Made by a program: the position numbers and the translations under genes. A DNA stretch of 40,806 bases, taken from positions 1-40,806 of the forward strand of contig JABXHW010000013.1 in NCBI GenBank assembly GCA_013373425.1, written 5' to 3'. Below are positions 8,203 to 16,393 of the stretch, piece by piece; position 1 is the stretch's first letter, and the number at the start of each line of letters is the position of its first letter. Origin of the DNA: Flavobacteriia bacterium. GTDB taxonomy: Bacteria; Bacteroidota; Bacteroidia; Flavobacteriales; Schleiferiaceae. The notes beneath the pieces are model-generated. The model was given only the letters and a program-made list of their open reading frames with translations. It did not search any database and was not told where the DNA came from.

Positions 8203-8817
8203 ATGAACGGATCATTTACGAAGACAGCCTGGGAGATTTTTGAAAATTGCATCGCCGATTATCATAAAGCGGACGACGTGGATCACCCGATGAAGAATCC
8301 ATTTTCGGAGGGAACCATCGAGGCTACTCTTTATCACAAGAATTGGATTGATACCGTTCAATGGCACCTGGAAGACATCATTCGCGATCCGCAGATCAAT
8401 GCGGAAGAGGCGTTGAAAATCAAGCGTAGAATTGATGCTTCAAATCAAGATAGAACCGACATGGTGGAGGAAATCGACACTTGGTTCCGTGAGAAGTATG
8501 CCGATGTTGAGATGCAAGAAGGTGCTAAGATCAATACCGAAAGTCCAGCTTGGGCCATCGATCGTTTCTCCATCCTTTCACTGAAGATTTACCACATGCG
8601 TGAGGAGGTTCAACGCAAAGACGTGACTCCAGAACATCATTCTAAAGTGGCGGGAAAGCTGGCCATCCTCGAAGAGCAAAAGGTGGACTTGAGCACGGCA
8701 ATCGAGGAGCTCCTCGAAGATTACGCCTCTGGTCGCAAGTACATGAAAGTGTATCGCCAGATGAAGATGTACAACGATCCATCTTTGAACCCGGTTCTCT
8801 ACAAGCAAAGTAAGTGA
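8203..8817 (+). CDS. DUF4254 domain-containing protein
   Basis: This is a soluble, helix-rich protein of 204 aa that resembles the DUF4254 family, found in Bacteroidota next to heptosyltransferase-like genes. Recognisable stretches are NPFSEGTIEATLYHKNWID near the N-terminus, SPAWAIDRFSILSLKIYHM in the middle, and a coiled-coil-like C-terminus rich in Glu and Lys. No catalytic motif is evident and the biochemical role is unknown. The ATG at 8203 is preferred over the TTG at 8185 because that TTG lies inside the promoter box. The stop codon overlaps the GTG start of the GT9 gene by four bases, so the two proteins are probably made together and may act in the same surface-glycan step. Confidence 0.8.
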   Translation: MNGSFTKTAWEIFENCIADYHKADDVDHPMKNPFSEGTIEATLYHKNWIDTVQWHLEDIIRDPQINAEEALKIKRRIDASNQDRTDMVEEIDTWFREKYADVEMQEGAKINTESPAWAIDRFSILSLKIYHMREEVQRKDVTPEHHSKVAGKLAILEEQKVDLSTAIEELLEDYASGRKYMKVYRQMKMYNDPSLNPVLYKQSK

Positions 8818-9788
8818 GAGTATTAGCTATCCGATTTTCCGCTTTAGGGGATGTGGCCATGACCGTGCCCGTTATCCTGGAAGTTCTGGAGCAAAATCCA
8901 GAGGTGGAAATCGATGTGCTCACTCGACCTTTTACTGCTAAACTCTATCCGAATCATCCGAGGCTTCACGCCATCGGCGTAGACGTCGATAAGAAGTACA
9001 AAGGCTTCTTTGGTGTGAGAAGATTGAGCTCGGAGCTGAAGTTGAACGACTACGACTCCATAGCCGACTTGCATTTTGTCCTTCGCTCGAGATTGATTAC
9101 CCGCTTTTTGAAGAAGGGAAAATCGGTCGCTCAAATGGATAAAGGGCGCGATGAGAAGAAGGCACTCACCCAAAAAGGAAACAAGGTTCGTGGAGCTCTC
9201 CGACCAATGACTGAGCGTTATGCAGACGTATTTCGCAATCTTGGTCTGAACGTAGAGCTCTCACATGAACTAAAGAATTCCAATACGCGGGAGGATGCAA
9301 TAGGATTCGCTCCTTTTGCACAGCATCAAGGTAAAGCATGGCCTGAACGCCATGCACGTGAACTCCTTTCTCTATTGAATAAAGAAGGACAGACTGTCAA
9401 GTTATTTGGAGGTCCCGATGAGGTGACCAAGCTAGAGAAATTGGCAGATGGCCTAGAGCATGTCTCTCTTCACAAAGGCTCGGGAATTCAAAGTGATATT
9501 GAATCTATGAAATCGCTCAAAGTGATGATTTCCATGGATTCTGCGAATATGCACTTAGCATCTTTGGCGGGAACTCCTGTGATTTCTATCTGGGGAGCTA
9601 CTCATCCCGATGCAGGTTTCATGGGATATGGACAAAAAGTAGAAAATGCGGTACAAATCCCAGTGGAGGAGTTGGCGTGCCGACCGTGTTCCGTTTTTGG
9701 CAATGTTCCTTGTCACCGCGGGGATTGGGCATGCATGGAACGTCTTGAGCCAATCAAGGTCGTTGAGACGTTGAAATCAATCGACTAG
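8814..9788 (+). CDS. Glycosyltransferase family 9 (heptosyltransferase-like) protein
   Basis: GT9 enzymes add sugars such as heptose from nucleotide-activated donors to the lipopolysaccharide core on the cytoplasmic face of the membrane. The protein is 324 aa with the family N-terminus ILAIRFSALGDVAMTVPV-like (here VLAIRFSALGDVAMTVPV), the donor-site region around FGGPDE, and the late motif SMDSANMHLASLAGTPVISI followed by WGATHPDAGF. The C-terminus has a cysteine-rich stretch (ACRPCSVFGN...CHRGDWACM) common in this group. The GTG start gives a GTGA overlap with the DUF4254 stop, a sign of translational coupling. The exact sugar acceptor cannot be read from the sequence. Confidence 0.88.
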   Translation: MRVLAIRFSALGDVAMTVPVILEVLEQNPEVEIDVLTRPFTAKLYPNHPRLHAIGVDVDKKYKGFFGVRRLSSELKLNDYDSIADLHFVLRSRLITRFLKKGKSVAQMDKGRDEKKALTQKGNKVRGALRPMTERYADVFRNLGLNVELSHELKNSNTREDAIGFAPFAQHQGKAWPERHARELLSLLNKEGQTVKLFGGPDEVTKLEKLADGLEHVSLHKGSGIQSDIESMKSLKVMISMDSANMHLASLAGTPVISIWGATHPDAGFMGYGQKVENAVQIPVEELACRPCSVFGNVPCHRGDWACMERLEPIKVVETLKSID

Positions 9789-9845
9789 GAAGCACGTTGT
9801 AAAACGAGTACTTTCGAGACACCCTTCAATTATTAAAACGCATTC

Positions 9846-10733
9846 ATGAAAAAGAGTTGGATGGCCATTATCGCAGCCACAGTAATCGTAGCCTGTAATA
9901 CTGAAGAGGAAGATTTAACCCAGCAACGCATAGATGCCTTGTTTTCAGAAGTGGAAGCAGGTCATTATATCGATACGCTCTACAGTCCGTTGACGAAGAA
10001 TGAAGACGGAGAAGAAGTGAGTGTGATCATCGGATTGAGAATGCGAAATGCCGATGGCCAGCAGGACGGACCTACACTTGTAATCGACACAAAAGGAATC
10101 ATTCGAGAGGAAAAGCACTTCAGAAATGGGGTAAATCATGGTCCAATGAAGAGGTATTATCCCAATGGTGTTCTCGATCAAGAAGTGAATTTTAGAGATG
10201 GCCTTCTCGATAGCATGGGTACTAAGAATTACGAGAGCGGAGCGCTTCAATCTAAGTTGATGCTATTCAATAACCGACCCGGCGGGAACTCAATCGAGTA
10301 CTATGAGAATGGCAATCCGAAACTCTATGCATTCGTTCTGCCGAGTGGTCAGCAAGCCTATCGAATTGAATACAACGAAGAGGGTAGAAAAACCGCAGAA
10401 GAAGGAAAGCTCATGCAGATGTTCCTAAAGGTGGGTGAAGATTCTATTTCCGTGGGTGAACCTTTAGACCTCACAGCAATTGTTACCGATTTGCCTTGTC
10501 TCCCAGTATCGGAAGCCCAGTCTTTTTATGTGGTTTATCAGGAGCAAGGCGATGAATGGGTTGTTGTGGATCGTATGACTTCAGATTTTTCAATGGGTTG
10601 GGATCGAATCCAGGTTCAGTTTGATGAGCCCGGTCACTATCAATTAGAATCTGTAGTGGATTTCCGAAAGAATTCAGACAACGGAAGCCGTGATAGTGTG
10701 CTGGTCACCTCAAACTCTGTATACGTTCGATAA
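9846..10733 (+). CDS. YwqK-type repeat lipoprotein
   Basis: The 295-aa product starts with a lipoprotein signal (MKKSWMAIIAATVIVAC) whose lipidated cysteine would be Cys17. Residues about 85-180 contain MORN-like repeats of the YwqK kind: HFRNGVNHGPMKRYYPNG, VNFRDGLLDSMGTKNYESG and SIEYYENGNPK. The C-terminal ~100 residues look like a beta-sandwich domain. Databases often label YwqK proteins antitoxin components, but no toxin partner is present and a lipoprotein is unlikely to be a cytoplasmic antitoxin. A surface or periplasmic scaffold role is more likely. It stands alone, 57 bases after the GT9 gene. Confidence 0.7.
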   Translation: MKKSWMAIIAATVIVACNTEEEDLTQQRIDALFSEVEAGHYIDTLYSPLTKNEDGEEVSVIIGLRMRNADGQQDGPTLVIDTKGIIREEKHFRNGVNHGPMKRYYPNGVLDQEVNFRDGLLDSMGTKNYESGALQSKLMLFNNRPGGNSIEYYENGNPKLYAFVLPSGQQAYRIEYNEEGRKTAEEGKLMQMFLKVGEDSISVGEPLDLTAIVTDLPCLPVSEAQSFYVVYQEQGDEWVVVDRMTSDFSMGWDRIQVQFDEPGHYQLESVVDFRKNSDNGSRDSVLVTSNSVYVR

Positions 10734-10823
10734 CCTCTTTCATTTAAGCCTCCTTAGGGTCTTTGACACTCACGTCCCCACCTTGGTCCCAAACAATCCA
10801 TCCACATCCATCGTTTTACTACT

Positions 10824-11243
10824 ATGAATCTTGGAGATGAAAAGAGATATCGGCTGAGAATTGACGAAAAGGTTGTCGGTTACATGCGTAAAATAGGCAA
10901 GCAATCGTTCTTTTTCTCAAGAGATTCCTTCTGGTGGTCGGGCAGAAAAATCGACTATCAGGATGTTGATGAATGGACGGGGTATTTCGACAAGAACAGA
11001 ACACCGATTTACGAGTGGGATATTCTTCATTTTAAGGTTGATCCCGACGGTGAATATGAGGATGGTGTGGTGCTTTGGGAATCGAGACAAAAGCGATTTG
11101 TGATCCGCAAGGTCAATGAGGCTATTCATTTTCCCTTCGAAACAGATGGTTTGCAGCTATTCGATCCACGTCAACTCGAAGTGTTTTCATACCTTTTCAT
11201 CAATCCAGAATTAATCGATGAACTCGGACTTAACGAACACTGA
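10824..11243 (+). CDS. Small protein with a YopX-like fold signature
   Basis: This is a 139-aa soluble protein. The stretch WTGYFDKNRTPIYEWDIL, then GVVLWESRQKRFVIR, then a C-terminal EVFSYLFINPELIDELG matches the order of the YopX family pattern (tGl.DknG..IyeGDiv ... v.W ... f ... GNi.enPeLl). That family is best known from phages and conjugative elements; the function is unknown. Here it sits in ordinary chromosomal context, its 3' end overlapping the next gene (PH-domain protein) by 26 bases, so it is probably cotranscribed with the PH pair. The match is by eye only. Confidence 0.6.
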   Translation: MNLGDEKRYRLRIDEKVVGYMRKIGKQSFFFSRDSFWWSGRKIDYQDVDEWTGYFDKNRTPIYEWDILHFKVDPDGEYEDGVVLWESRQKRFVIRKVNEAIHFPFETDGLQLFDPRQLEVFSYLFINPELIDELGLNEH

Positions 11244-11814
11244 AAACCAAGCCTCTTCGCAGGACGTGTTTCAGAATATCAGCATAGACATAAATCAACT
11301 TCCCAAAGCGGAAGAGGTTGAATTTCAGCTTGTCAGCCCCAAATACAAGAAAGTACAATTGATTGTCACTAGCCTCATTGCCATCGGTATCGCCGTGGCG
11401 GGTGGAACCGGTGCTTTGGGCATGGATGGATTCATGATGTATGGATGGATTGGCACAGGAGCGCTTCTGTCGGTGTTCTTTGCTCTCCGGACATGGTTCA
11501 TTCACGCTGCTTATCCTTGGAAAGGTTATGCGCTTCGCGATAAGGATGTCATCTACAGAACCGGATTGATTTGGAGAAAGGTCATTGTGATTCCATTCGC
11601 GCGAATTCAGCACGGCGAACTCAGTGAAGGCATCTTAGATCGTCTGTTTGGCCTGAAAAAACTCAGAATATACACCGCAGGAGGATCGTCTTCCGACTTA
11701 TCCATTCCGGCTTTGCCAAGGGAGCGCGCAGAACAACTTCGACGCTTCATTATGGAACGAGTGATTGAGGAGGCAGAAGAAGAGTTGGACGCAGCAAATA
11801 AGGTGGAGGAGTGA
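11218..11814 (+). CDS. PH domain-containing membrane protein (YdbS-like)
   Basis: The 198-aa protein has two membrane helices (about 58-78 and 84-102) followed by a bacterial PH domain (bPH2, about 105-185). That domain contains VIYRTGLIWRKVIVIPFARI, QHGELSEGILDRLFGLKKL and the TAGG element typical of YdbS. YdbS/YdbT pairs are widespread membrane proteins of uncertain role, linked in some bacteria to envelope stress or bacteriocin resistance. It overlaps the preceding gene by 26 bases; its stop overlaps the ATG of the partner gene (TGATG), so the two are translationally coupled. Confidence 0.82.
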   Translation: MNSDLTNTENQASSQDVFQNISIDINQLPKAEEVEFQLVSPKYKKVQLIVTSLIAIGIAVAGGTGALGMDGFMMYGWIGTGALLSVFFALRTWFIHAAYPWKGYALRDKDVIYRTGLIWRKVIVIPFARIQHGELSEGILDRLFGLKKLRIYTAGGSSSDLSIPALPRERAEQLRRFIMERVIEEAEEELDAANKVEE

Positions 11815-13310
11815 TGGATTACACGCTTCCTCAAAGACTGGCACCCATTGCGCTCTTGCGTGTTTTTCTCCGTGTGATTCGATTCATGCTTTCGAATTTG
11901 TGGCCGCTCTTAGTGGTGTACTTCCTTCGAGTTAATCGCCGAAGTGAAGCGGGCTTCGAAAACGACAACTTCATTTATATCATTTACGGTGTGCTCGGAC
12001 TTACTGTTATAAGTGGTCTGATTCGCTATTTCACTTTCAGGTGGCAGGTGGATGGTGATGCCCTGATTATCCGTTACGGAGTGATTCGCAAAGTGGATCT
12101 CCGGATTCCATTTGAGCGGATACAAGCCATCGACTTACAACAGCCATGGTATTATCAATTGGGTAATGCGGCTCGATTTGTTGTAGATACTGCCGGTTCC
12201 AAATCGAATGAGGCGGAAATCTGGGCGCTGAAGATGGCGGAGGCTGAAGCGCTTCGATCATATATCCACGAAAAGAAAGCTGAAATCGATGCAGAGTCTT
12301 CTCCAGAAGAAGAACGCACTGAAGTCGCGGTCCCGACAGAGGAAGTGGAATGGGTACGAGTGGATATCAGCACACTCATCAAGATTGGTCTTTTTAGAAA
12401 TCACCTTAGATCAATTGCTGCCTTTATTGGTGGTGCGTTCTACTTATACAGTCAACTTCAGGAGTTTCTAGAGGCCGATGAAATCAACAATCAGATTGCT
12501 GAATTCGCGCAAGGTGTGCCTATGGTGCTCTCCATTTTTGTGATTCTGGCGGTCTTGGTTGTGGTGGCAGCGGTACTCTTTTCGGTGGGAGTCACCATCT
12601 TCCGATTCTTTGGATTTAACATTGTGGAGAGAAACGGAGCACTCGTTGCACGTTATGGTCTTACGAGTGTGAAAACGCGTCAGATTCGACCTTCCAAGAT
12701 TCAAATTCTCCGTACCGAACAAGGTCCTGTTTTCAAGGCCCTGAAGATCTTGAAATTCAAGATTGAGCAGGCTTATGCGGAAAAGGTTCGCAACAAAGAT
12801 GACTTTTCAATTCCCGGCAGCCCACAGCAAATGGTGATGGCATTGCGGACTCGAATCTTTGGTGAAATGCCGAACATGGTTCACACAGGAGCCTCGTTCA
12901 AGTGGTTCTGGTACAGAGTCACTAGAATCGGACTTTTACCGCTTATCGTTCCTATTGGTGTTGGATACTATTTGGACGACCACGTGTGGTTCCTCGCTTG
13001 GTTCTGGCTGCTCCTTCAAGCGGGATACAGTTACTTGCTTTGGAAGAATCAGGGGATTGCAATCGACGATGAAGTACTGGCAGTTCGCAAGCAAGTGGTT
13101 TTTGATAAACGGGCGGTTCTTCAATTGAGCCGTGTTCAAGCCGTAGAGCAACAGCGGAGCTGGTTCCAGCGCAGACGGGGTCTTTGCACCCTCAATATTG
13201 AAACTGCGGGTGGGTCAGTGTCTCTACCATACATTTCTGACGAGGTGGCGGACAAGCTTTCAAATTACCTTCTTTACAAGAGTGAAACGGCTAAGTTGGA
13301 CTGGATGTAA
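11814..13310 (+). CDS. PH domain-containing membrane protein (YdbT-like)
   Basis: The 498-aa partner of the YdbS-like protein contains repeated bPH2 domains separated by pairs of membrane helices. The first PH unit (about 72-145) has LIIRYGVIRKVDLRIPFERI and QAIDLQQPWYYQLGNAARF. A second lies at about 275-345 (NGALVARYGLTSVKTRQIRP), and a third near the C-terminus (VLAVRKQVVFDKRAVLQLSR ... LCTLNIETAGG). The ATG at 11814 within TGATG is preferred to the GTG three bases earlier. The function is unknown; the context supports a two-protein membrane complex. A 14-bp palindrome lies six bases after the stop. Confidence 0.82.
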   Translation: MDYTLPQRLAPIALLRVFLRVIRFMLSNLWPLLVVYFLRVNRRSEAGFENDNFIYIIYGVLGLTVISGLIRYFTFRWQVDGDALIIRYGVIRKVDLRIPFERIQAIDLQQPWYYQLGNAARFVVDTAGSKSNEAEIWALKMAEAEALRSYIHEKKAEIDAESSPEEERTEVAVPTEEVEWVRVDISTLIKIGLFRNHLRSIAAFIGGAFYLYSQLQEFLEADEINNQIAEFAQGVPMVLSIFVILAVLVVVAAVLFSVGVTIFRFFGFNIVERNGALVARYGLTSVKTRQIRPSKIQILRTEQGPVFKALKILKFKIEQAYAEKVRNKDDFSIPGSPQQMVMALRTRIFGEMPNMVHTGASFKWFWYRVTRIGLLPLIVPIGVGYYLDDHVWFLAWFWLLLQAGYSYLLWKNQGIAIDDEVLAVRKQVVFDKRAVLQLSRVQAVEQQRSWFQRRRGLCTLNIETAGGSVSLPYISDEVADKLSNYLLYKSETAKLDWM

Positions 13311-13315
13311 GCGTA

Positions 13316-13329
13316 AGTAAACGTTTACT
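13316..13329. promoter_or_regulatory. Perfect 14-bp palindrome in front of comM
   Basis: AGTAAACGTTTACT is a perfect palindrome, starting six bases after the YdbT-like stop and 55 bases before the comM ATG. No T-run follows, so it is not a terminator. It may be a binding site for a dimeric regulator of comM; it could also be chance. Confidence 0.4.
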
Positions 13330-13384
13330 CTCCGACTAGCCCCGTGATGGGTTTGTAGATTTCACTACACATCAAAGTCAGCCT

Positions 13385-14923
13385 ATGCTTGTCAAAGTTT
13401 TCGGTAGTGCCATTCACGGAGTGGACGCTACCACCATCACTGTTGAAGTCAGTGTCGATAAAGGAATCAAGTTCTTTTTAGTCGGACTGCCAGATTCGGC
13501 CGTTAAAGAAAGTCAGCAACGCGTTCGCAGTGCACTCGCATATTGCGGATTGAAGATGCCGCGGAAGCAGATTACGGTGAACATGGCTCCGGCGGATATT
13601 CGAAAGGAGGGTTCTGCATACGACCTGCCCATTGCGATTGGATTACTCGCCGCTTCGGAGCAACTGAAATCGGATGAACTCACTCATACCATTATCATGG
13701 GCGAGCTGTCATTGGATGGAAGCTTACAGCCTATTACGGGAGCCTTGCCCATGGCGATTCAAGCAGTGAAGGAGGGGTTTAAGTCGATTATCCTGCCCAT
13801 GACCAATGCTCGTGAAGCCGCTATTGTGGAGGGTATTGAGATCTATGGAGCCAAAAACCTAGAGGAAGTGGTGAGGCACTTCAACGACGGTGAGCACCTC
13901 CCTCTGATTGTTACTAATCCCAAGGAAGCCTTTGAAAGGGCATATACGCTCAGCTCCGTTGATTTCTCTGAGGTGAAAGGACAAGAGAACGTGAAGCGGG
14001 CTTTGGAGATTGCCGCGGCGGGCGGCCACAATGTAATTTTGATTGGTCCACCTGGAGCGGGGAAATCGATGTTGGCCAAACGCATGGCAACCATTCTACC
14101 ACCTATGACCATGGAAGAAGCCTTGGAAACCACGAAGATCCATTCGGTATCTGGAATCTTACCACCTGGTCAGGCGTTGGTTGCGCGTAGACCTTTTCGA
14201 TCTCCTCATCACAGTATTTCCAATGCGGCTCTGGTTGGGGGCGGGAGTTATCCTCAACCTGGTGAGATAAGTTTAGCCCACCATGGAATCTTGTTTTTAG
14301 ACGAGCTCCCAGAATTTCAACGGTCGGTTTTAGAGGTGATGCGTCAACCGATGGAAGATAGAGAAGTAACCATCTCAAGAGCCAAACATACAGTTACTTA
14401 CCCTGCATCGTTTATGTTATTTGCGAGCATGAATCCCTGTCCTTGCGGCTACCACAACCACCCATCTCGCGACTGCACATGCGGCCCCGGACAAGTGGAC
14501 CGCTACCTCAACAAGATATCAGGACCACTCCTCGACAGGATCGATTTACATGTAGAAGTGACACCTGTTGAATTCAAGGAAATCTCGAATGATATGCCTT
14601 CGGAGAAAAGCGAGTCTGTTCGCCAGCGCGTCCTCAATGCGCGGACGATTCAACAACTCAGGTTCACTGACCATCCTGCACTCCATTGCAATGCAGAAAT
14701 GGGGAGCAAGCTCTTGCGAAGCGTGTGCAAATTAGATGAAAGTGGAAGGAGTATGCTGGAGAGCGCCATGAAACGCATGAATCTCTCGGCGCGCGCCTAC
14801 GATCGCATCCTCAAGGTGGCAAGGACCATTGCCGACTTAGAAGCTAGTGAGGAGGTACAGCCAAGGCATTTGGCTGAGGCGATACAGTATAGAAGTTTGG
14901 ATAGAGGCGATTGGGGGAAGTGA
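13385..14923 (+). CDS. comM: ComM / YifB-family Mg-chelatase-like AAA+ ATPase
   Basis: ComM is a hexameric helicase that promotes branch migration during natural transformation. The protein is 512 aa, full length. The N-terminal Lon-protease-like fold (about 1-180) includes GLPDSAVKESQQRVRSAL. The AAA+ domain carries Walker A GPPGAGKS (221-228) and Walker B ILFLDE. Then come the cysteine cluster NPCPCG...CTCGPGQ (Cys352, 354, 364, 366) and the C-terminal helical domain. This gene is intact, but its last 420 bases are present again at the right edge of the window, and the AT-rich island starts right after its stop codon. ComM-type genes are known insertion sites for resistance islands in Acinetobacter. 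Confidence 0.95.
   Translation: MLVKVFGSAIHGVDATTITVEVSVDKGIKFFLVGLPDSAVKESQQRVRSALAYCGLKMPRKQITVNMAPADIRKEGSAYDLPIAIGLLAASEQLKSDELTHTIIMGELSLDGSLQPITGALPMAIQAVKEGFKSIILPMTNAREAAIVEGIEIYGAKNLEEVVRHFNDGEHLPLIVTNPKEAFERAYTLSSVDFSEVKGQENVKRALEIAAAGGHNVILIGPPGAGKSMLAKRMATILPPMTMEEALETTKIHSVSGILPPGQALVARRPFRSPHHSISNAALVGGGSYPQPGEISLAHHGILFLDELPEFQRSVLEVMRQPMEDREVTISRAKHTVTYPASFMLFASMNPCPCGYHNHPSRDCTCGPGQVDRYLNKISGPLLDRIDLHVEVTPVEFKEISNDMPSEKSESVRQRVLNARTIQQLRFTDHPALHCNAEMGSKLLRSVCKLDESGRSMLESAMKRMNLSARAYDRILKVARTIADLEASEEVQPRHLAEAIQYRSLDRGDWGK
14501..14920 (+). repeat. Left direct repeat: comM 3' end
   Basis: The last ~420 bases of intact comM (residue 373 to the end) recur in the same orientation at about 40381-40806. 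From 14567 the two copies align without gaps to the window end, with 22 differences in 352 bases. Bases 14783-14904 are identical to 40671-40792 (122 bases). Left of 14567 the right copy has two 4-base insertions and more changes. AAGATATCAGGACC is the longest identical block near the left limit of homology. Confidence 0.95.
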
Positions 14924-15464
14924 GGCGGTTAATTGCTTAATTGAGTTTTAGTTTCTAACAGGCTCGAAGTCATTAGTGCCGGAGACAGAAGAGATAGCAA
15001 CTTGATCTTGCCTAATTCTTCATTGCCCGAACTGTATGCAGTGAGATAAAGAAACGGAGGCAATTCACTTTGATTCAGCATAAGAGGCTGTCTAAGACTT
15101 ATGGATAGAATTCCAGACTGTCCAATAGAAGTCTAGTGCTCATGCGAACCATCGAGCTTACAAGTCAAGACGTTCATGGCTAATTTCCGAACACCGAATA
15201 GATGCTCTCTTGATTCCAGGAGTTTTTTGCGAAACACGAGTTCCTTATTATGTAACCCTAATGCTTCGATGTGTCATGTAGAAATTCGCGAACTGTTAAT
15301 CACCCTAAGTTCTTGTCAAGGAATTCAATTCAGTAAACCATTTTTTGGGGTCAATACCTGGTAATAATAATTGCGGTGAGGCATGGAGATAGCAATATAC
15401 TTTATAGCAATTAAACTTTGATTATGTTCGTCACTTACTTATATTCGAGAGCTAATTGCAATCG
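14924..15464. other. Intergenic stretch at the left island edge
   Basis: About 540 bases with no convincing gene on the plus strand. The minus strand has a 50-codon open frame (15081 to 14929, ATG to TAA) of reasonable composition but no recognisable motif and no promoter box. AAACTTTG (15413-15420), one mismatch from TAnnTTTG, is a weak promoter candidate for the pilus operon 45 bases before its first ATG. The rest looks like decayed or regulatory sequence. Confidence 0.4.
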
Positions 15465-15947
15465 ATGAAATCTCTCTCAACTTTATTTCGCGATAAGTCT
15501 AGAAATTTCGGAACTAGTCGTTTTCGAACTTTGCAACTAAAATCTGCGGTTTACACCCGGGTTTCTGGCTTCACCTTGCAAGAACTTTTAGTGGTCCTAG
15601 TAATTATTGGCATCCTAATCTTGTTAGCACTTCCCAATCTTATGCCTCTTATTTCCAAAACGAAGAGTTTGGAGGCGCAGATGAATTTGAAGCACATATA
15701 TACTCTTCAAAGAACCTACTTCATGCAATACGGCTCTTATTCTGACGACCTATCCGCTGTAGGGTTTGAGCTCGAGGAACTAGTACTTGATGGAGGGTCT
15801 TCAAACTATCGCATAGACCTTGAAATTGACGAAAATGGAGGGTTTGTAGCAAGAGCTACCGCGGTCGTTGATTTTGATTCCGATGGTCAGCTTAATATCT
15901 GGGAAATTAATGAGAACGGTGAACTTAAAGAAGTAATAAAGGATTAG
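15465..15947 (+). CDS. Major type IV pilin / GspG-like pseudopilin
   Basis: The prepilin signature is clear: VSG followed by FTLQELLVVLVIIGILILLA, with cleavage after Gly35 and the conserved glutamate at mature position 5 (Glu40). After the hydrophobic helix comes ALPNLMP, then EAQMNLKHIYTLQRTYFM and QYGSYSD, a pattern shared by GspG/PilA-like pilins. The ATG at 15465 gives an unusually long 35-residue leader; a TTG at 15531 would give a normal 13-residue leader, so the start is uncertain. It is the first gene of the operon and probably the most abundant subunit. The C-terminal part contains a D-rich element (DFDSDGQLNIWEI) resembling a calcium-binding loop. Confidence 0.88.
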   Translation: MKSLSTLFRDKSRNFGTSRFRTLQLKSAVYTRVSGFTLQELLVVLVIIGILILLALPNLMPLISKTKSLEAQMNLKHIYTLQRTYFMQYGSYSDDLSAVGFELEELVLDGGSSNYRIDLEIDENGGFVARATAVVDFDSDGQLNIWEINENGELKEVIKD

Positions 15948-15955
15948 ATTTAAAA

Positions 15956-16393
15956 ATGCTCTCTCTTGTACTTTATTTATCTGGCTATGCTCTTATCAGC
16001 TATGAAGATTTACGGATTCGCAAGTTTTCTGCGCTCTATTTGGGGCTAATACTTGTTGGATCTGTAGTGAAATGGGATGAAAGTACATTGACCTCCGCGG
16101 TTGTCAACTCCACTTTGTTGCTTCTCATTTTCCTTCTTAGTTTCATCTATTTCAAGCTTCTTCGGAAGGAGATTGATTTAAAAACGGTTGTGGGATTGGG
16201 AGACATTTTCATTCTCATAGTTTCAACTCCGATATTCTTACCGATAATCTTCATGTCAATATTGGTTATCTCGCTTTTATCATCGATAATCTTTGGCTTG
16301 ACAAGTGTGAACCCTGAAATACCGTTCGCAGGTATTTTTTCCCTAGCTACAATAGCATTTCTAATTACTCAAAGCATTATCGGTTTTGAGTAA
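15956..16393 (+). CDS. Minimal A24-type prepilin peptidase
   Basis: A hydrophobic 145-aa membrane protein. It keeps the two catalytic aspartates of A24 peptidases: Asp18 in the motif SYEDLRIRKFS after the first helix, and Asp83 in VGLGDIFIL. It lacks the N-terminal cysteine-containing N-methylase domain of PilD/GspO. It should cleave the leader of the four prepilin-like proteins in this operon; whether the new N-terminus is methylated here is open. It lies 9 bases after the pilin gene and its end overlaps the ATPase start by eight bases. Confidence 0.85.
   Translation: MLSLVLYLSGYALISYEDLRIRKFSALYLGLILVGSVVKWDESTLTSAVVNSTLLLLIFLLSFIYFKLLRKEIDLKTVVGLGDIFILIVSTPIFLPIIFMSILVISLLSSIIFGLTSVNPEIPFAGIFSLATIAFLITQSIIGFE

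Noticed and set aside
9846-10733. YwqK protein as the antitoxin of a toxin-antitoxin pair
   Set aside because: It carries a lipoprotein signal and has no toxin-like neighbour; the name reflects database labelling of the repeat.
15085-15126. AGGCTGTCTAAGAC-like stretch resembling insertion-sequence ends
   Set aside because: No matching inverted partner, no transposase frame and no target duplication was found.
15176-15364. 62-aa plus-strand open frame at the left island edge
   Set aside because: Its composition (many Ser, Arg, Cys, Asn without pattern) looks random, and it has no promoter box or motif.
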